Notes under the pieces: model-generated
What the model was told of the DNA's origin: nothing
The model's database searches: none
Seen by the model: only the letters and a program-made list of their open reading frames with translations
Shown here: one piece after another, positions 21,565 through 30,880 of the stretch
Layout: the number at the start of each line of letters is the position of its first letter
Numbering within the stretch: the stretch's first letter is position 1
Position numbers and translations under genes: made by a program
Origin: Brevibacterium daeguense
GTDB taxonomy: Bacteria; Actinomycetota; Actinomycetes; Actinomycetales; Brevibacteriaceae
Assembly: GCF_021729135.1 (NCBI RefSeq)
Contig: NZ_JAJTWW010000017.1
Span: 1-64,000, forward strand
Length of the DNA stretch: 64,000 nt
Direction: 5' to 3'

Positions 21565-22704
21565 CTATCTGCGCGCTTGGAAGGCAGAGAGATCCAGAGT
21601 GCCGGTTGGCGGATCACTGTCCTCGCGAAGATAGAGGCGCTGCAGAGAAGCCGCAATTGCTTCTGCGATTCTGTCGCGGATCGCCGATTCCGCCAGTGCC
21701 GCGCGATCGGCGCAATTGGTGATGTACCCCGGGAGCACGTGGACTTTCGGAGTGCGCAGCCGACGAAGGGACTCCCAGGTACGGGCGTGGACGCGGCCAT
21801 CCAGCAGATCGGTGCGGGCACAGATCTCCTTCTGCACAAGTTCAGCCAGTGCCCTTCCCACAGGAGAGACGACAGAGCGCTCATCCTCACGACCGAAGTA
21901 GTAGGTTGCAGCACCATTCGCTGTCGGAGAGCTGCTTGCATCCAGATTGATCGTGATGACCGCAGATGCCCCCAACTCGTCGGCGAGATCGTCGGACTTC
22001 TGCTGGGCTGTGACGAGGACTGTAGCTGCGCCGAGGGCTGCCAGGCGACCTTCCAGGCGGCGTCCGATGTCCGAGGAATGTTGGTTCGCCAGCTCAGCAA
22101 GGTCCTCGGGATAGAGGGTAGTCGCGAAATCCGACTGCGCAGTAGCCGCTTCGATGACGAAGATGCGCCCGACCAGGGAGGGGCCGGAAGCATTGACCCG
22201 AGCTCGCTCTTGGAGGGCGAAGACGTTGCCATCGTTCGTGCCTCGGTGCACTGCGCGCAGTCCTTCCAGAGTCACCGGTCCTGCAATGCCGTCGGCTCTC
22301 AGGCCGATGCCGGATTGAGCCTCGCGCACGGCTGCGTCCGTGACCTGGGCAAATACGTAGTCGATCGGCCGCGTGTACATCCCGAGAGCGCTCAGGATCG
22401 ACTGCAGTTCTGCGACGTCGTCGCCGCGCAGGGGACGCACCGGGTCGTACCGGAGCACACGATCGCCCAGGCGGAATCGTGCCAGCTCAATCTGCGCGAA
22501 AGTCTCCGGACCGAGGGCTCCGTCGCAGATGATTCCGCGCTCCTGCTGGAAAGCGCGGACCGCGTAATCGAAAGCCTGATCGAATACCGGCGATTCGGTG
22601 TCGCCTACGTTGAGTCCGATGCGGGCCAGTTGCCCCTTGGTTGCCAGCAGCACCGGACTGGTGTCACCAAGAGACAGCAGCGGGAAATTGGACGTAGGAC
22701 TCAT
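21565..22704 (-). CDS. cwlM: CwlM-like degenerate N-acetylmuramoyl-L-alanine amidase (probable regulator)
   Basis: A 379-residue protein with two N-terminal peptidoglycan-binding domains (about 8-75 and 88-152) and a C-terminal Amidase_3 fold (about 180-358). No signal peptide is visible. The zinc and catalytic positions are lost: the usual DPGHGG is replaced by EAATAQ (185-190), SIHxNA by TINLDAS (251-257), and the Glu before the GFISN-like motif by LPGYITN (324-330). It therefore should not hydrolyse peptidoglycan. In mycobacteria CwlM, at the same genomic place, is a cytoplasmic activator of MurA controlled by phosphorylation of a C-terminal tail. The tail here (about 361-379) also carries threonines, T367 and T369. 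A regulatory role is inferred. The ATG at 22704 starts the first binding domain. Confidence 0.85.
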   Translation of the reverse strand: MSPTSNFPLLSLGDTSPVLLATKGQLARIGLNVGDTESPVFDQAFDYAVRAFQQERGIICDGALGPETFAQIELARFRLGDRVLRYDPVRPLRGDDVAELQSILSALGMYTRPIDYVFAQVTDAAVREAQSGIGLRADGIAGPVTLEGLRAVHRGTNDGNVFALQERARVNASGPSLVGRIFVIEAATAQSDFATTLYPEDLAELANQHSSDIGRRLEGRLAALGAATVLVTAQQKSDDLADELGASAVITINLDASSSPTANGAATYYFGREDERSVVSPVGRALAELVQKEICARTDLLDGRVHARTWESLRRLRTPKVHVLPGYITNCADRAALAESAIRDRIAEAIAASLQRLYLREDSDPPTGTLDLSAFQARR

Positions 22705-22742
22705 CGGTCTCGCAAGCTGTAGTAGTCGGTTCGGGTAAGCAG

Positions 22743-22774
22743 AAGGCGCCTGTTGAGCGTACAACAGGCGCCTT
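22743..22774 (-). terminator. Hairpin terminator after trxA
   Basis: Perfect 13-bp inverted repeat (22743-22755 and 22762-22774, loop AGCGTA) between the trxA stop and the cwlM start. It likely ends the trxB-trxA message, which leaves cwlM to its own promoter or to read-through. The following minus-strand bases are only moderately T-rich. Confidence 0.65.
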
Positions 22775-22795
22775 GTAGTCGGCTGAGATCCGGCG

Positions 22796-23116
22796 TCAGC
22801 CGATGAACTCCTGCAGTTCCTGAAGCAGAGCCGGCTTTGGACGAGCACCGATGATGGTCTTGGCCACTTCACCGTCTTTGAAGACGTAGAGCGCGGGAAT
22901 CGAGGTGATTCCGTAGGCGGCAGCCGTCTCCATGTTCTCGTCGGTGTTGACCTTCACGACATTGAGCTTGTCGGCGTTCTCGTCTGCGATCTCGTCGACG
23001 ATCGGCGACACCATGCGGCACGGGCCGCACCAGGGTGCCCAGAAATCGACGAGAACGGGCTTGTCGGATTTGAGGACCTCGGCGTCGAATGTAGCGTCGG
23101 TGACTTCCTTGGACAT
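22796..23116 (-). CDS. trxA: Thioredoxin
   Basis: A 106-residue classical thioredoxin with the active site WCGPC in FWAPWCGPCRMVSP and the cis-proline loop ITSIPALYVF. Reduced by the product of the adjacent trxB gene, it supplies electrons to ribonucleotide reductase and disulfide repair. The ATG at 23116 is preceded by GGAGTGAAG. Only five bases separate it from the trxB stop. Confidence 0.97.
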   Translation of the reverse strand: MSKEVTDATFDAEVLKSDKPVLVDFWAPWCGPCRMVSPIVDEIADENADKLNVVKVNTDENMETAAAYGITSIPALYVFKDGEVAKTIIGARPKPALLQELQEFIG

Positions 23117-23121
23117 ATTCT

Positions 23122-24084
23122 TCACTCCTTTGACAGTGAAACCTGCAGCGCGGGTTCCTTGAGGTTTGCCAGATAGTGCTCTGCATCGGTGGCTGCGACA
23201 CAACCGGATCCGGCGGCGGTGATCGCTTGCCGGTAGACGGGATCAATGACATCCCCCGCGGCGAAGATTCCCTCGACATTCGTCCGAGAGCTCCTGCCCT
23301 CCACCGCGAGGTATCCGTCCTCGCGCAAGGTGAGCTCGTCCTTGACCAGATCGGTGCGCGGATCCGAACCGATGGCGACGAACATGCCGGTGACCGGCAG
23401 CTCGCTGGTCTCCCCGGTCGTGGTGTTGCGAACGGTCAGACCGGTGAGCGAGTCGGTCCCGTGTATCTCGGCGACTTCGGAGTCGAGCAGGAACTCGAGC
23501 TTCGGATCAGCCTTGGCGCGGTCGATCATGGTCTGCGAGGCCCGGAAGTCCTGACGGCGGTGGATCAGGGTGACCTTGGATGCGAACCGGGTGAGGAAGG
23601 TGGCCTCCTCCATTGCGGAATCACCACCGCCGACAACGGCGATGTGCTGGTCCTTGAAGAAGAAGCCGTCACAGGTTGCGCACCAGCTGACTCCGTGGCC
23701 CGACAGTTCCTTCTCCCGCGGCAGTCCGAGCTCCCGATAGGCGGAGCCGGTCGACAGGATCACGGAGCGAGCGGTGTACTCGGCTCCGAGAGCGGTGGTG
23801 ATGCCGTGCGCACCGGGGTTCATCCGGAGTTCGGCGACATCGTCGTACAGCACCTCTGCACCGAATCGCTCGGCCTGCGCTCTCATGTTCTCCATCAGCT
23901 CCGGGCCCTGGATGCCCTCCGGGAAGCCGGGAAAGTTCTCTACATCGGTCGTGTTCATCAGCTCACCGCCGGCAGTGACGGATCCAGCGATGACCAGTGG
24001 CGCGAGATTGGCGCGGGCAGCGTAGATGGCTGCTGTATAGCCGGCAGGTCCGGAACCGATTATGACGACTTGACGCTCGGTCAT
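23122..24084 (-). CDS. trxB: Thioredoxin-disulfide reductase
   Basis: FAD- and NADPH-dependent reductase of thioredoxin (320 residues). The FAD motif GSGPAGYTAAIYAARA is at the N-terminus. The redox-active SWCATCDGFFF lies in the middle, followed by the NADPH motif VVGGGDSAMEEATFLTRF, and the C-terminal FAD segment is GIFAAGDVIDPVYRQ. The ATG at 24084 has AGGAG nearby. It forms a tight pair with trxA. Confidence 0.97.
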   Translation of the reverse strand: MTERQVVIIGSGPAGYTAAIYAARANLAPLVIAGSVTAGGELMNTTDVENFPGFPEGIQGPELMENMRAQAERFGAEVLYDDVAELRMNPGAHGITTALGAEYTARSVILSTGSAYRELGLPREKELSGHGVSWCATCDGFFFKDQHIAVVGGGDSAMEEATFLTRFASKVTLIHRRQDFRASQTMIDRAKADPKLEFLLDSEVAEIHGTDSLTGLTVRNTTTGETSELPVTGMFVAIGSDPRTDLVKDELTLREDGYLAVEGRSSRTNVEGIFAAGDVIDPVYRQAITAAGSGCVAATDAEHYLANLKEPALQVSLSKE

Positions 24085-24226
24085 GAGTACTCCTTGGCTG
24101 ATGGGCTGCCCGGCTGTCGGCGCCGGCCATCGCTGCAGTGTTTCTGGATACGGAATTTTCTGTTCGCAAGCACAACGTGATGATCGGGCCGCTTTATTCC
24201 GGGTGTCCTCAAGGCTGCGCTCCGGG

Positions 24227-26863
24227 TCAGGAAAGTCCGATTTCGCTGATCCTCGCGCGGAAGCCATCTTCGGTCTCCGGCAGTTCGGTGATCCAGACGA
24301 ACACATGGGTGCCCGTGGCCGGTTCGTCCAGGTCGAACGAGCCGGTGTCGTCGGGCAGTGAGCCGCGGCCGACGACCTCGGCTTCCTCCGGGTCAGCCGA
24401 GTCTCCGACGCGGATCTCGATCTGGCCTCCGGGACTGCCGGAGATCAGGTCGACGGCGTTGATCGTACCCTCCTCCTCGAGTTCGAGGACGATGCCGAGC
24501 CCGTCCTTGAGTCCTCCGAAGGCCGCGGAGTTGTAGTTGTCTGTCTGCCAGACGCCGCTCACGCCCGGCAGCACATTGTCGACATCCGCGTTGTTCTCCG
24601 CGCCGTCGCCCTGGGGATCGAGGGCTTCCGCCGAGGCGATCGCGGGCGGCACACTGGCAGTGCCGGTGTCCTGCCCCTCGCCTTCCGATGCGGTCTCCGG
24701 TGGAGCAGTCGCAGGGTCCTGCACCTGCGGCGCGGACTCCTGTCCCGGTCGCAGGAATATGCCGACGATGAGGCCGATGACCACCAGCAGGACGATGACT
24801 GCCAGGGTCAGCGGAACTGCCGTCGAACGTCGCTTCTTCTGCCGCCCTGGGCCAGCGGGGCCACCGGTGACAGCACCTTCACCATTCGAGCCACGGCCTG
24901 CACCGTCCGAGGCGCCGCCACTCGGCGCGACACCGGCACCGCTCGAGGCGCCACTCTCCGGTGCACCGCTCGCCTGGCCGGGTCGGCCCGCGGCCCCCGC
25001 AGTTCCGACCCCGGCCGCGGCAGTCGCCGCGCCGGCGGTCGCACGGGCCGCAGTTGAGCCGCGAGAGGAACCGGGGGAGGTGGCCCCGGCCCTGGCCTGA
25101 TGCCGGATGCCGGCCGTCGGCTGCGTGCTGACGGCAGGCTTCACCGTCACCGCGGATCCGGCGGTCTTCGCGCTGCCCGAATCAGCTCCGGCGGCGCCAC
25201 CAGCAGTCGAACCTGTGCCGCGGTCCACATCGGCGGCGCCACCAGCCCCTGAGCCGGCACCGGGCTGCTCCGGGTTCCCGCCGGCCGGCAGCTGCTGAGT
25301 CGGGACGTCGGGCCCTGCAGTGACATCGGCGCGGCTCCGGGCACGGGCAGCCTCCAGGCTCCGCCGGGCGTTCTCCTCCGCCTGCCTCTGCAACTGCAAT
25401 TCGCGTTCGTACTCCGCGCGCTGGCGGGCGATCTCATCCTCGCGGGTCGTGAACATCCCCCCGAGGAACCATGAGCCGTCGTCCTCGGCGTCCTCGTTCT
25501 CATCGGAGTGGCCGGCGGCGGCGCTATCCGACTGGCCGAGTTCGATCGCCTGCGTGTCCTCGGCTCTCAGCGACTGTTCGGCCCGCTTCCACTGCTCCGC
25601 CTGATCGCGGGTCATGATCGGCTGGGTCCTGTTGGAGTCGACCTCGCGCGAGGCGTACTCCGAGTACGACGAGTACATCTCCTCGGGCTGCCACTGCGGG
25701 GTGTCCTCGGACGCCTCGACGAGCGATTCCGCGGAGATGGGGAAGGTCGTCGCCTGCCGCATCTGCATCCGCTCGTCGAACGGCGCCCGGTTTCCGTCGG
25801 CAACACCGGCTGCCAGGCCGTGTGTGCCCGGCCGCGTCATGCCGATCCGGGTGAGAGCGGCCTGCAGCTGCTGGGGGGTGGCGCGGCGGGTCGGTCTGGT
25901 CGTCTCGTCCGGCACGGCAGGACGCTCCGTCTTGCGCTGGGGACGCGCCCCCGCGGTCCGGTCCAGGTTGCCCGTCGGCGCGGTGGTCGAGAGCTTCTCC
26001 GCGGGTGTGACGGTGAACTGCGCCTGGTCGTCGCGGAGTGCCTCATCCAGGCTCACCGCCGTCTGCGCTATCCGGCTGAGTGCGCGGGTGTCCCATTGCC
26101 CCAGGTAGCGGACGATCTCGCTCGGGCTGCGAGGCCCCGGCTCGGTCTTCGTCACGATGGCGGAGACGAAGTCCTCGAGCTCCCGCGGGATCCCCGGCGT
26201 GATGGCGTCGGCCCGGACGAAGCGGTTGTTCTTGCGGGGGGCGACCGGGATGCCGGCGCGCGGCTCGTCCCCCGGCCAGTGACCCGTCAGGCAGGCGTAG
26301 AGGATGTTGACGATCGCCAGCGCGTCCTCGCGCAGGCTGTCCCGGTCCGACAGGGAGTCCAGTCCGAGTTCGTACGGCTCATCGGCGACCGCGGCATCGA
26401 TGGCGACTCCGTGGACGACGACGTCTCCTTCGGCGTTGAGGCCGACCGACTCCGGGCCCAGGCACAGGTGGTGAAGGCCCCGCTTGGAGGCGTGGACGAG
26501 TGCGGTGGCGAGTTCTCCGACGACGGCGCGTGCCGCCTCGGGATCGAGGGGCCCGTGGGCGAGCAGCTCCGGCAGACCTTTCGCACCGGTCCGCTCGCAG
26601 ACCACGTACTCGATGTCCTCGAAGCGCCCGACGTCGTGGATCCCGGGAATCCGCGGATCGGTGAGCAGCGCGGAGCGCCGTGCGGCGTCGAGGAGGTCAC
26701 CGGAGCGCGAGGCGTCCGCCGTGTACAGGATCGCCGGCTGATCGAGAATCGCGTCGAGCACCAGGCAGACGGACCCGATGTCGGGGAACTCGGCCAGCCA
26801 GGGTCGCACAACCTCGGAGACGACGTACCGATCGGCGACAACCGTGCCGCGTTCCATTCTCAT
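24227..26863 (-). CDS. Pseudokinase with single membrane segment and extracellular discoidin-like domain (MurJ partner)
   Basis: An 878-residue protein. The N-terminal part (about 1-280) has a Ser/Thr-kinase fold but lacks catalytic residues: the HRD motif reads HLC in RGLHHLCLGPESV, no DFG is present, and no VAIK lysine is seen. A long low-complexity linker (Gly/Ala/Ser/Thr/Pro) leads to one membrane segment (about 678-703). An external C-terminal beta-sandwich follows (SAAFGGLKDGLGIVLELEEE), like the F5/8 type C-like domain of mycobacterial MviN. In mycobacteria MurJ, pseudokinase and this domain are one protein; here the gene starts 46 bases after murJ. The phosphorylated pseudokinase there recruits an FHA protein, so a scaffold role is inferred. 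ATG at 26863 has GGAGGTGG upstream. Confidence 0.85.
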   Translation of the reverse strand: MRMERGTVVADRYVVSEVVRPWLAEFPDIGSVCLVLDAILDQPAILYTADASRSGDLLDAARRSALLTDPRIPGIHDVGRFEDIEYVVCERTGAKGLPELLAHGPLDPEAARAVVGELATALVHASKRGLHHLCLGPESVGLNAEGDVVVHGVAIDAAVADEPYELGLDSLSDRDSLREDALAIVNILYACLTGHWPGDEPRAGIPVAPRKNNRFVRADAITPGIPRELEDFVSAIVTKTEPGPRSPSEIVRYLGQWDTRALSRIAQTAVSLDEALRDDQAQFTVTPAEKLSTTAPTGNLDRTAGARPQRKTERPAVPDETTRPTRRATPQQLQAALTRIGMTRPGTHGLAAGVADGNRAPFDERMQMRQATTFPISAESLVEASEDTPQWQPEEMYSSYSEYASREVDSNRTQPIMTRDQAEQWKRAEQSLRAEDTQAIELGQSDSAAAGHSDENEDAEDDGSWFLGGMFTTREDEIARQRAEYERELQLQRQAEENARRSLEAARARSRADVTAGPDVPTQQLPAGGNPEQPGAGSGAGGAADVDRGTGSTAGGAAGADSGSAKTAGSAVTVKPAVSTQPTAGIRHQARAGATSPGSSRGSTAARATAGAATAAAGVGTAGAAGRPGQASGAPESGASSGAGVAPSGGASDGAGRGSNGEGAVTGGPAGPGRQKKRRSTAVPLTLAVIVLLVVIGLIVGIFLRPGQESAPQVQDPATAPPETASEGEGQDTGTASVPPAIASAEALDPQGDGAENNADVDNVLPGVSGVWQTDNYNSAAFGGLKDGLGIVLELEEEGTINAVDLISGSPGGQIEIRVGDSADPEEAEVVGRGSLPDDTGSFDLDEPATGTHVFVWITELPETEDGFRARISEIGLS

Positions 26864-26909
26864 CAAGGGACCACCTCCGCAGACACCCGCTCCCGCTCAG
26901 ACCTGAATA

Positions 26910-28541
26910 CTACCGTTTCAGGACCCGCCGGACCGTTTCAAGCGCGGCGCGCAGCTCAGAGACTCGGAGAACCCAGCAGACTGCCAGGTAGAGACCGAGC
27001 ATTGCCAGGCCGATCCAGGCCACCGTGAGCAGGGCGGGCAGCCGACCGTCCCACGCCTCGGGCCCGGCCCAGCGCAGCAGGCCGAAGCCGGCGGCACAGC
27101 TCAGCCCGCCCGCGACCGCGAACTTGGCGTGCGCCAGCAGGATCTGCCCGGTCCCGAGGTGTCCGATGCGCCGCCGCAGCAGCACCGCGCTGAGGAAGCA
27201 CGCCAGCAGGTAGCCGCAGCTCATGGCCAGGCCGATCCCCGCGACGATCAGGGGTTTGGGCAGCAGGAAGCCGGCCGCCAGCACCCCGGCGGCGGTGAGC
27301 ACCACCTGGGGAACCTGGATCCAGAACGGGGTGCGCGCGTCCTCATAGGCGTAGAAGACGCGCTGCAGCAGATAGTTCGCGCTGAACGGGACCAGACCGA
27401 TGACCATCGTGACGATGACGGGGGCGATGGAGCGCGCCTGCTCCTGGGAGCCTCCGCCGATCACCATCGCGGCCGGACCCGCCAGGGCGATGAACGCGAC
27501 GGTGGCGAACACGTTGACGAGGCCGACGAGGCGGGTGCCCAGTGCCAGCGAGGAGCGCACCGAATCGACGTCGTCGTCCGCGGCGTAGGTGCTCAGCGAG
27601 GTGAACAGCGCAGTCGCCAGCGACACCGCGACCAGCGAGTGGGGCAGCATGAACATCAGGTACGCGAGCGAGTAGGCGGCATTCGATGCCGAGGGCTCGC
27701 CGGTGGTCGATGAGGCCGTCGAGGCGACCTGGCTGGTGACGATGTAGCCGAGCTGACCGACCAGCACCGCCGCGAATGTCCAGCCGGCCACTCGGCCCGC
27801 CGTGCTCAGTCCGAAGCCGCGGAATCCGAAGGTCGGCCGGTAGGTGAAGCCGATCCGCTTGAGCGGCCAGATCAGCACGAGCGCCTGGCACATCACCCCG
27901 AGGGTGGCCGAGCCGGCCAGCAGTGCGATCTTCCCGGCGTCCCAGGTGCCCACCGCGTGCTCGCCCTGCTGACCGGTGCCGAACACCGCGATGAACACGA
28001 GGAGTCCCGCGATCGACACGACGTTGTTGAGCACCGGCGCCCACATGTAGGGCCCGAAGGACGACTTGGCGTTGAGCACCTGGCCGAGCATCGTGTACAG
28101 GCCGTAGAAGAAGATCTGCGGCAGGCACCAGTACGCGAAGGCGACGGCGAGCGCGGTCTGCTCCGGACTCCATGCGGAGGTGGAGTACAGGCGCACGAGC
28201 AGCGGGGCGCACAGGGTAGCGACGACGGTGACCGCGAACAGCAGGGTCACGGTCAGGGTGAGGAGCCGGTTGGTGAAGTCGCGGCCGCCGTCGGTCCGGC
28301 GGGTGGCCCGGACGATCTGCGGCACCAGGACCGCGTTGAGGACGCCGCCGGCGAGCAGCATGTACAGGTTGTTCGGAACCTTGTTGGCGATGTCGAAGGC
28401 GTCGGCGGCGCCGCCCACGGTGACGCCGATCGCCGTGGCCAGCAGCATCGCCTTGACGAAGCCGAGGATGCGGGAGACGAGGGTGCCGGCTGTCATGACC
28501 GCGGAAGACTTCGCAAGGGATGCGAGCTTCGTGGCTGCCAC
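26910..28541 (-). CDS. murJ: Lipid II flippase MurJ
   Basis: Flips the peptidoglycan precursor lipid II across the cytoplasmic membrane. The 543-residue MATE-like MviN protein has about 14 membrane segments and the family start SSAVMTAGTLVSRILGFVKAMLL. AADAFDIANKVPNNLYMLLAGG follows. It ends at the last membrane segments with a short basic tail and lacks the fused kinase-like domain found in mycobacteria. The start is eight bases from the end of the DUF6049 gene, so the two are co-transcribed. Confidence 0.95.
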   Translation of the reverse strand: MAATKLASLAKSSAVMTAGTLVSRILGFVKAMLLATAIGVTVGGAADAFDIANKVPNNLYMLLAGGVLNAVLVPQIVRATRRTDGGRDFTNRLLTLTVTLLFAVTVVATLCAPLLVRLYSTSAWSPEQTALAVAFAYWCLPQIFFYGLYTMLGQVLNAKSSFGPYMWAPVLNNVVSIAGLLVFIAVFGTGQQGEHAVGTWDAGKIALLAGSATLGVMCQALVLIWPLKRIGFTYRPTFGFRGFGLSTAGRVAGWTFAAVLVGQLGYIVTSQVASTASSTTGEPSASNAAYSLAYLMFMLPHSLVAVSLATALFTSLSTYAADDDVDSVRSSLALGTRLVGLVNVFATVAFIALAGPAAMVIGGGSQEQARSIAPVIVTMVIGLVPFSANYLLQRVFYAYEDARTPFWIQVPQVVLTAAGVLAAGFLLPKPLIVAGIGLAMSCGYLLACFLSAVLLRRRIGHLGTGQILLAHAKFAVAGGLSCAAGFGLLRWAGPEAWDGRLPALLTVAWIGLAMLGLYLAVCWVLRVSELRAALETVRRVLKR

Positions 28542-28549
28542 TGGGGCTC

Positions 28550-30880
28550 CTAGGGGGTGTCGGATTCTTGGGCTCGCGCGACCGCCGCGTCGAGCTGGCT
28601 CTGGGGAATCTTACGCCTGCCCCGCGCGATGGACTTGACGAGTCCGATGACGAACACGACGAGCAGGCCGGCCCCGATCACCGCGGTTCCGATGTTCTCC
28701 CAGTCGGCCCGCACCCGCACCAGCAGCTCCCCGGTGCTCGGTGCGACGTAGCCGTTGAGGGCGACGACCTGGATCATCGTCTCCACGTCCCCGTTGGCCA
28801 GGCCCTCCACCGGGACATCCACCCGCGTGGTCTGCCGGGGCGGCAGCACGACGGGTTCCGTCGTCTGCGTGCGCAGCTGCGGGGTGCGGGCGGTGACCTG
28901 CACCGTGACGGTCGCCGGCCGGTCGGTGGTGTTCTCGACGCGCACCGGGACCGTGGTCCGCTCACCCGTGACGAGCAGGACCGGCGAACCCTGCTCGGGG
29001 GCGATGCCGTCGATGGTGGCGTCGACCTCGTCGGTCGCCTGACCGGTGCACTCGGGGAAGTTCGGTGCGTCCGCCCAGGTCGCCGAGGTGCACGACAGGA
29101 TCATCCGGTCCAGGTCCTGGCGGGCGAGTCCGGGTTCGCTGAACACCGCGGCGAACGCCTCGGCCCGCTCGTGTGCCTCGGCGAGGTGGCCGAGGCCGTC
29201 GGCGCTCAGGCCGGCCTGCCGGGTCGGGTTGACGAGCGGGGCGCGCGCGACCGGCTGGGATTCCAGCAGCGAGCTGAGCGAGCGGTGCTCCAGCCACCCG
29301 GCCGAGCGGGTCGCCTCGGCGATCAGGCGCCACGACTCGTCGGCCCCGGTGCGGGGCATCATGACCAGGAGATGACGGGGATCGTAGGGCCGCTCCGAGG
29401 TGATCGCGGAGCTCTCGGCGACGTATTCGCTGACCGCCGAGGCGCGGGCCGGCTGGGCGGCCGCGTCGGCGACGGCATCCGACAGGCCGGTGTCGACGAC
29501 GAGGGAGTCGGCCAGCGGACCGACTCCGGCCCCGCCGACCGGGGACAGGCCGATGGTCGAGCGGGCGTCCGAGGTGTAGCCGGTCAGCGCCGGCTGCTGG
29601 AGATCGGACAGGATCACGGTGTCGGTGCCGCCGTCGACGATCTCGTCGAGATTCTCCGCGGTGACGGTGCCCGACACGGGCCAGACGAAGTCGGTGCGCG
29701 CATCGGGGAGGAGTTCCCTGACGACGGCGATCTCATCGGAGGCGCGGTCGGCGAGCCCAGCAAGGCCCGCCTCGCGCAGGGCGAGCAGGTCGGCGTCGGC
29801 CCACGGCAGGGCGATGACCTCCCGGTCGGCGGCGAGTTCGGTGAATCCGGCGAACCAGTCGCGCAGCGCCGGGGTGGGGTCCTCGCCGGTCTCCGGCTCC
29901 TCGATGAGCTCCTCGGGATCGGTGGGCGCATCGGTGCCGGAAGGCAGCGAGGAGGTCGGGGCGGGCGATTCGGCTTCGGAATCGCGCAGCGCCATCTCGA
30001 CCGAGACCAGCAGCCGGGGATCCACGGCCAGGGCGATCGCGGCATCCACCTCGGCGGCGGCGAGCAGTCGGCTGAGCTCACCGTTCGCAGCGGACTGCTC
30101 GAGCTTCTCCGGCGAGATCAGCCCGGTGGGCGAGAATCCCGGCAGCGTCACCGGCATGATCATGGTGATCCCGGTCGGCTCGAAGTCGGGCTCCGGATAC
30201 CAGGTGGTGAACGCGGTTGCGGTGTCGGCGGTCGGGCCCGCGCCCGTCTGCCCGTGCAGGCGCACGGCCACGCCGCGCGCTCCCCAGGAGCTCAGCGGGT
30301 TCTGCGTACCGAGCCCGAGCTGGTCGGCCGGGACCTCGAAGCGGAAGTCCGAGGTCGACCCCGGGGCGACTGTCTCCGGCAGCTCGGGGGTGACGACGGC
30401 CTGGTCGCCGGCGCTCCCGGTATCCGTCCCGGAGCCCGCGCCACCGGCCCCCGTGTCGGCGCCGCCGGGGCTGTCCGCACCGCTGCCGGAGCCGTCCTGC
30501 CCGGCGGTCGCGCTGGTGGCGAGCAGTCGGTGGGAGGACACGTCGGTCTTCCAGGCGTTGATCTCCGCCCGGGAGTCGAGCCGGTCCGTCGACATCAGGA
30601 GCTCGAGGCGGGGCCGGGTCAGCTCGGAGCCGCCGGGATTGCGCAGCCGGCCTGCCACCTGCAGGGTGCCGTCGGGATCGAGCCAGGTGGTGACCTCCTG
30701 CAGCCCGAGGTGCGGTCCCGACGGTTCGGCAGCGGGGGCATTCGGAGCCGGGGAGGCGAAGGCGTGAGCGGGGAGCGCGTGGAGGCCGCCGCCGGCGAGC
30801 ATGAGCAGCACCGCGGTGAGCAGGATGAAGAGGAGTCTGCGCAGTGGTGCAGGTTGATGCCGGATGCCGGCCAGGCTCAT
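28550..30880 (-). CDS. DUF6049 secreted/membrane-anchored protein
   Basis: A 776-residue protein with an N-terminal signal peptide (LLFILLTAVLLMLAGGGLHALPAHA). A large extracellular part contains Asp/Pro/Ser/Gly-rich insertions. One C-terminal membrane segment (TAVIGAGLLVVFVIGLV) is followed by a short basic cytoplasmic tail. It corresponds in position to Rv3909 of M. tuberculosis, next to murJ. The start overlaps the Nudix stop by four bases (ATGA). The function is unknown, and the location suggests a role in envelope assembly with MurJ. Confidence 0.85.
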   Translation of the reverse strand: MSLAGIRHQPAPLRRLLFILLTAVLLMLAGGGLHALPAHAFASPAPNAPAAEPSGPHLGLQEVTTWLDPDGTLQVAGRLRNPGGSELTRPRLELLMSTDRLDSRAEINAWKTDVSSHRLLATSATAGQDGSGSGADSPGGADTGAGGAGSGTDTGSAGDQAVVTPELPETVAPGSTSDFRFEVPADQLGLGTQNPLSSWGARGVAVRLHGQTGAGPTADTATAFTTWYPEPDFEPTGITMIMPVTLPGFSPTGLISPEKLEQSAANGELSRLLAAAEVDAAIALAVDPRLLVSVEMALRDSEAESPAPTSSLPSGTDAPTDPEELIEEPETGEDPTPALRDWFAGFTELAADREVIALPWADADLLALREAGLAGLADRASDEIAVVRELLPDARTDFVWPVSGTVTAENLDEIVDGGTDTVILSDLQQPALTGYTSDARSTIGLSPVGGAGVGPLADSLVVDTGLSDAVADAAAQPARASAVSEYVAESSAITSERPYDPRHLLVMMPRTGADESWRLIAEATRSAGWLEHRSLSSLLESQPVARAPLVNPTRQAGLSADGLGHLAEAHERAEAFAAVFSEPGLARQDLDRMILSCTSATWADAPNFPECTGQATDEVDATIDGIAPEQGSPVLLVTGERTTVPVRVENTTDRPATVTVQVTARTPQLRTQTTEPVVLPPRQTTRVDVPVEGLANGDVETMIQVVALNGYVAPSTGELLVRVRADWENIGTAVIGAGLLVVFVIGLVKSIARGRRKIPQSQLDAAVARAQESDTP

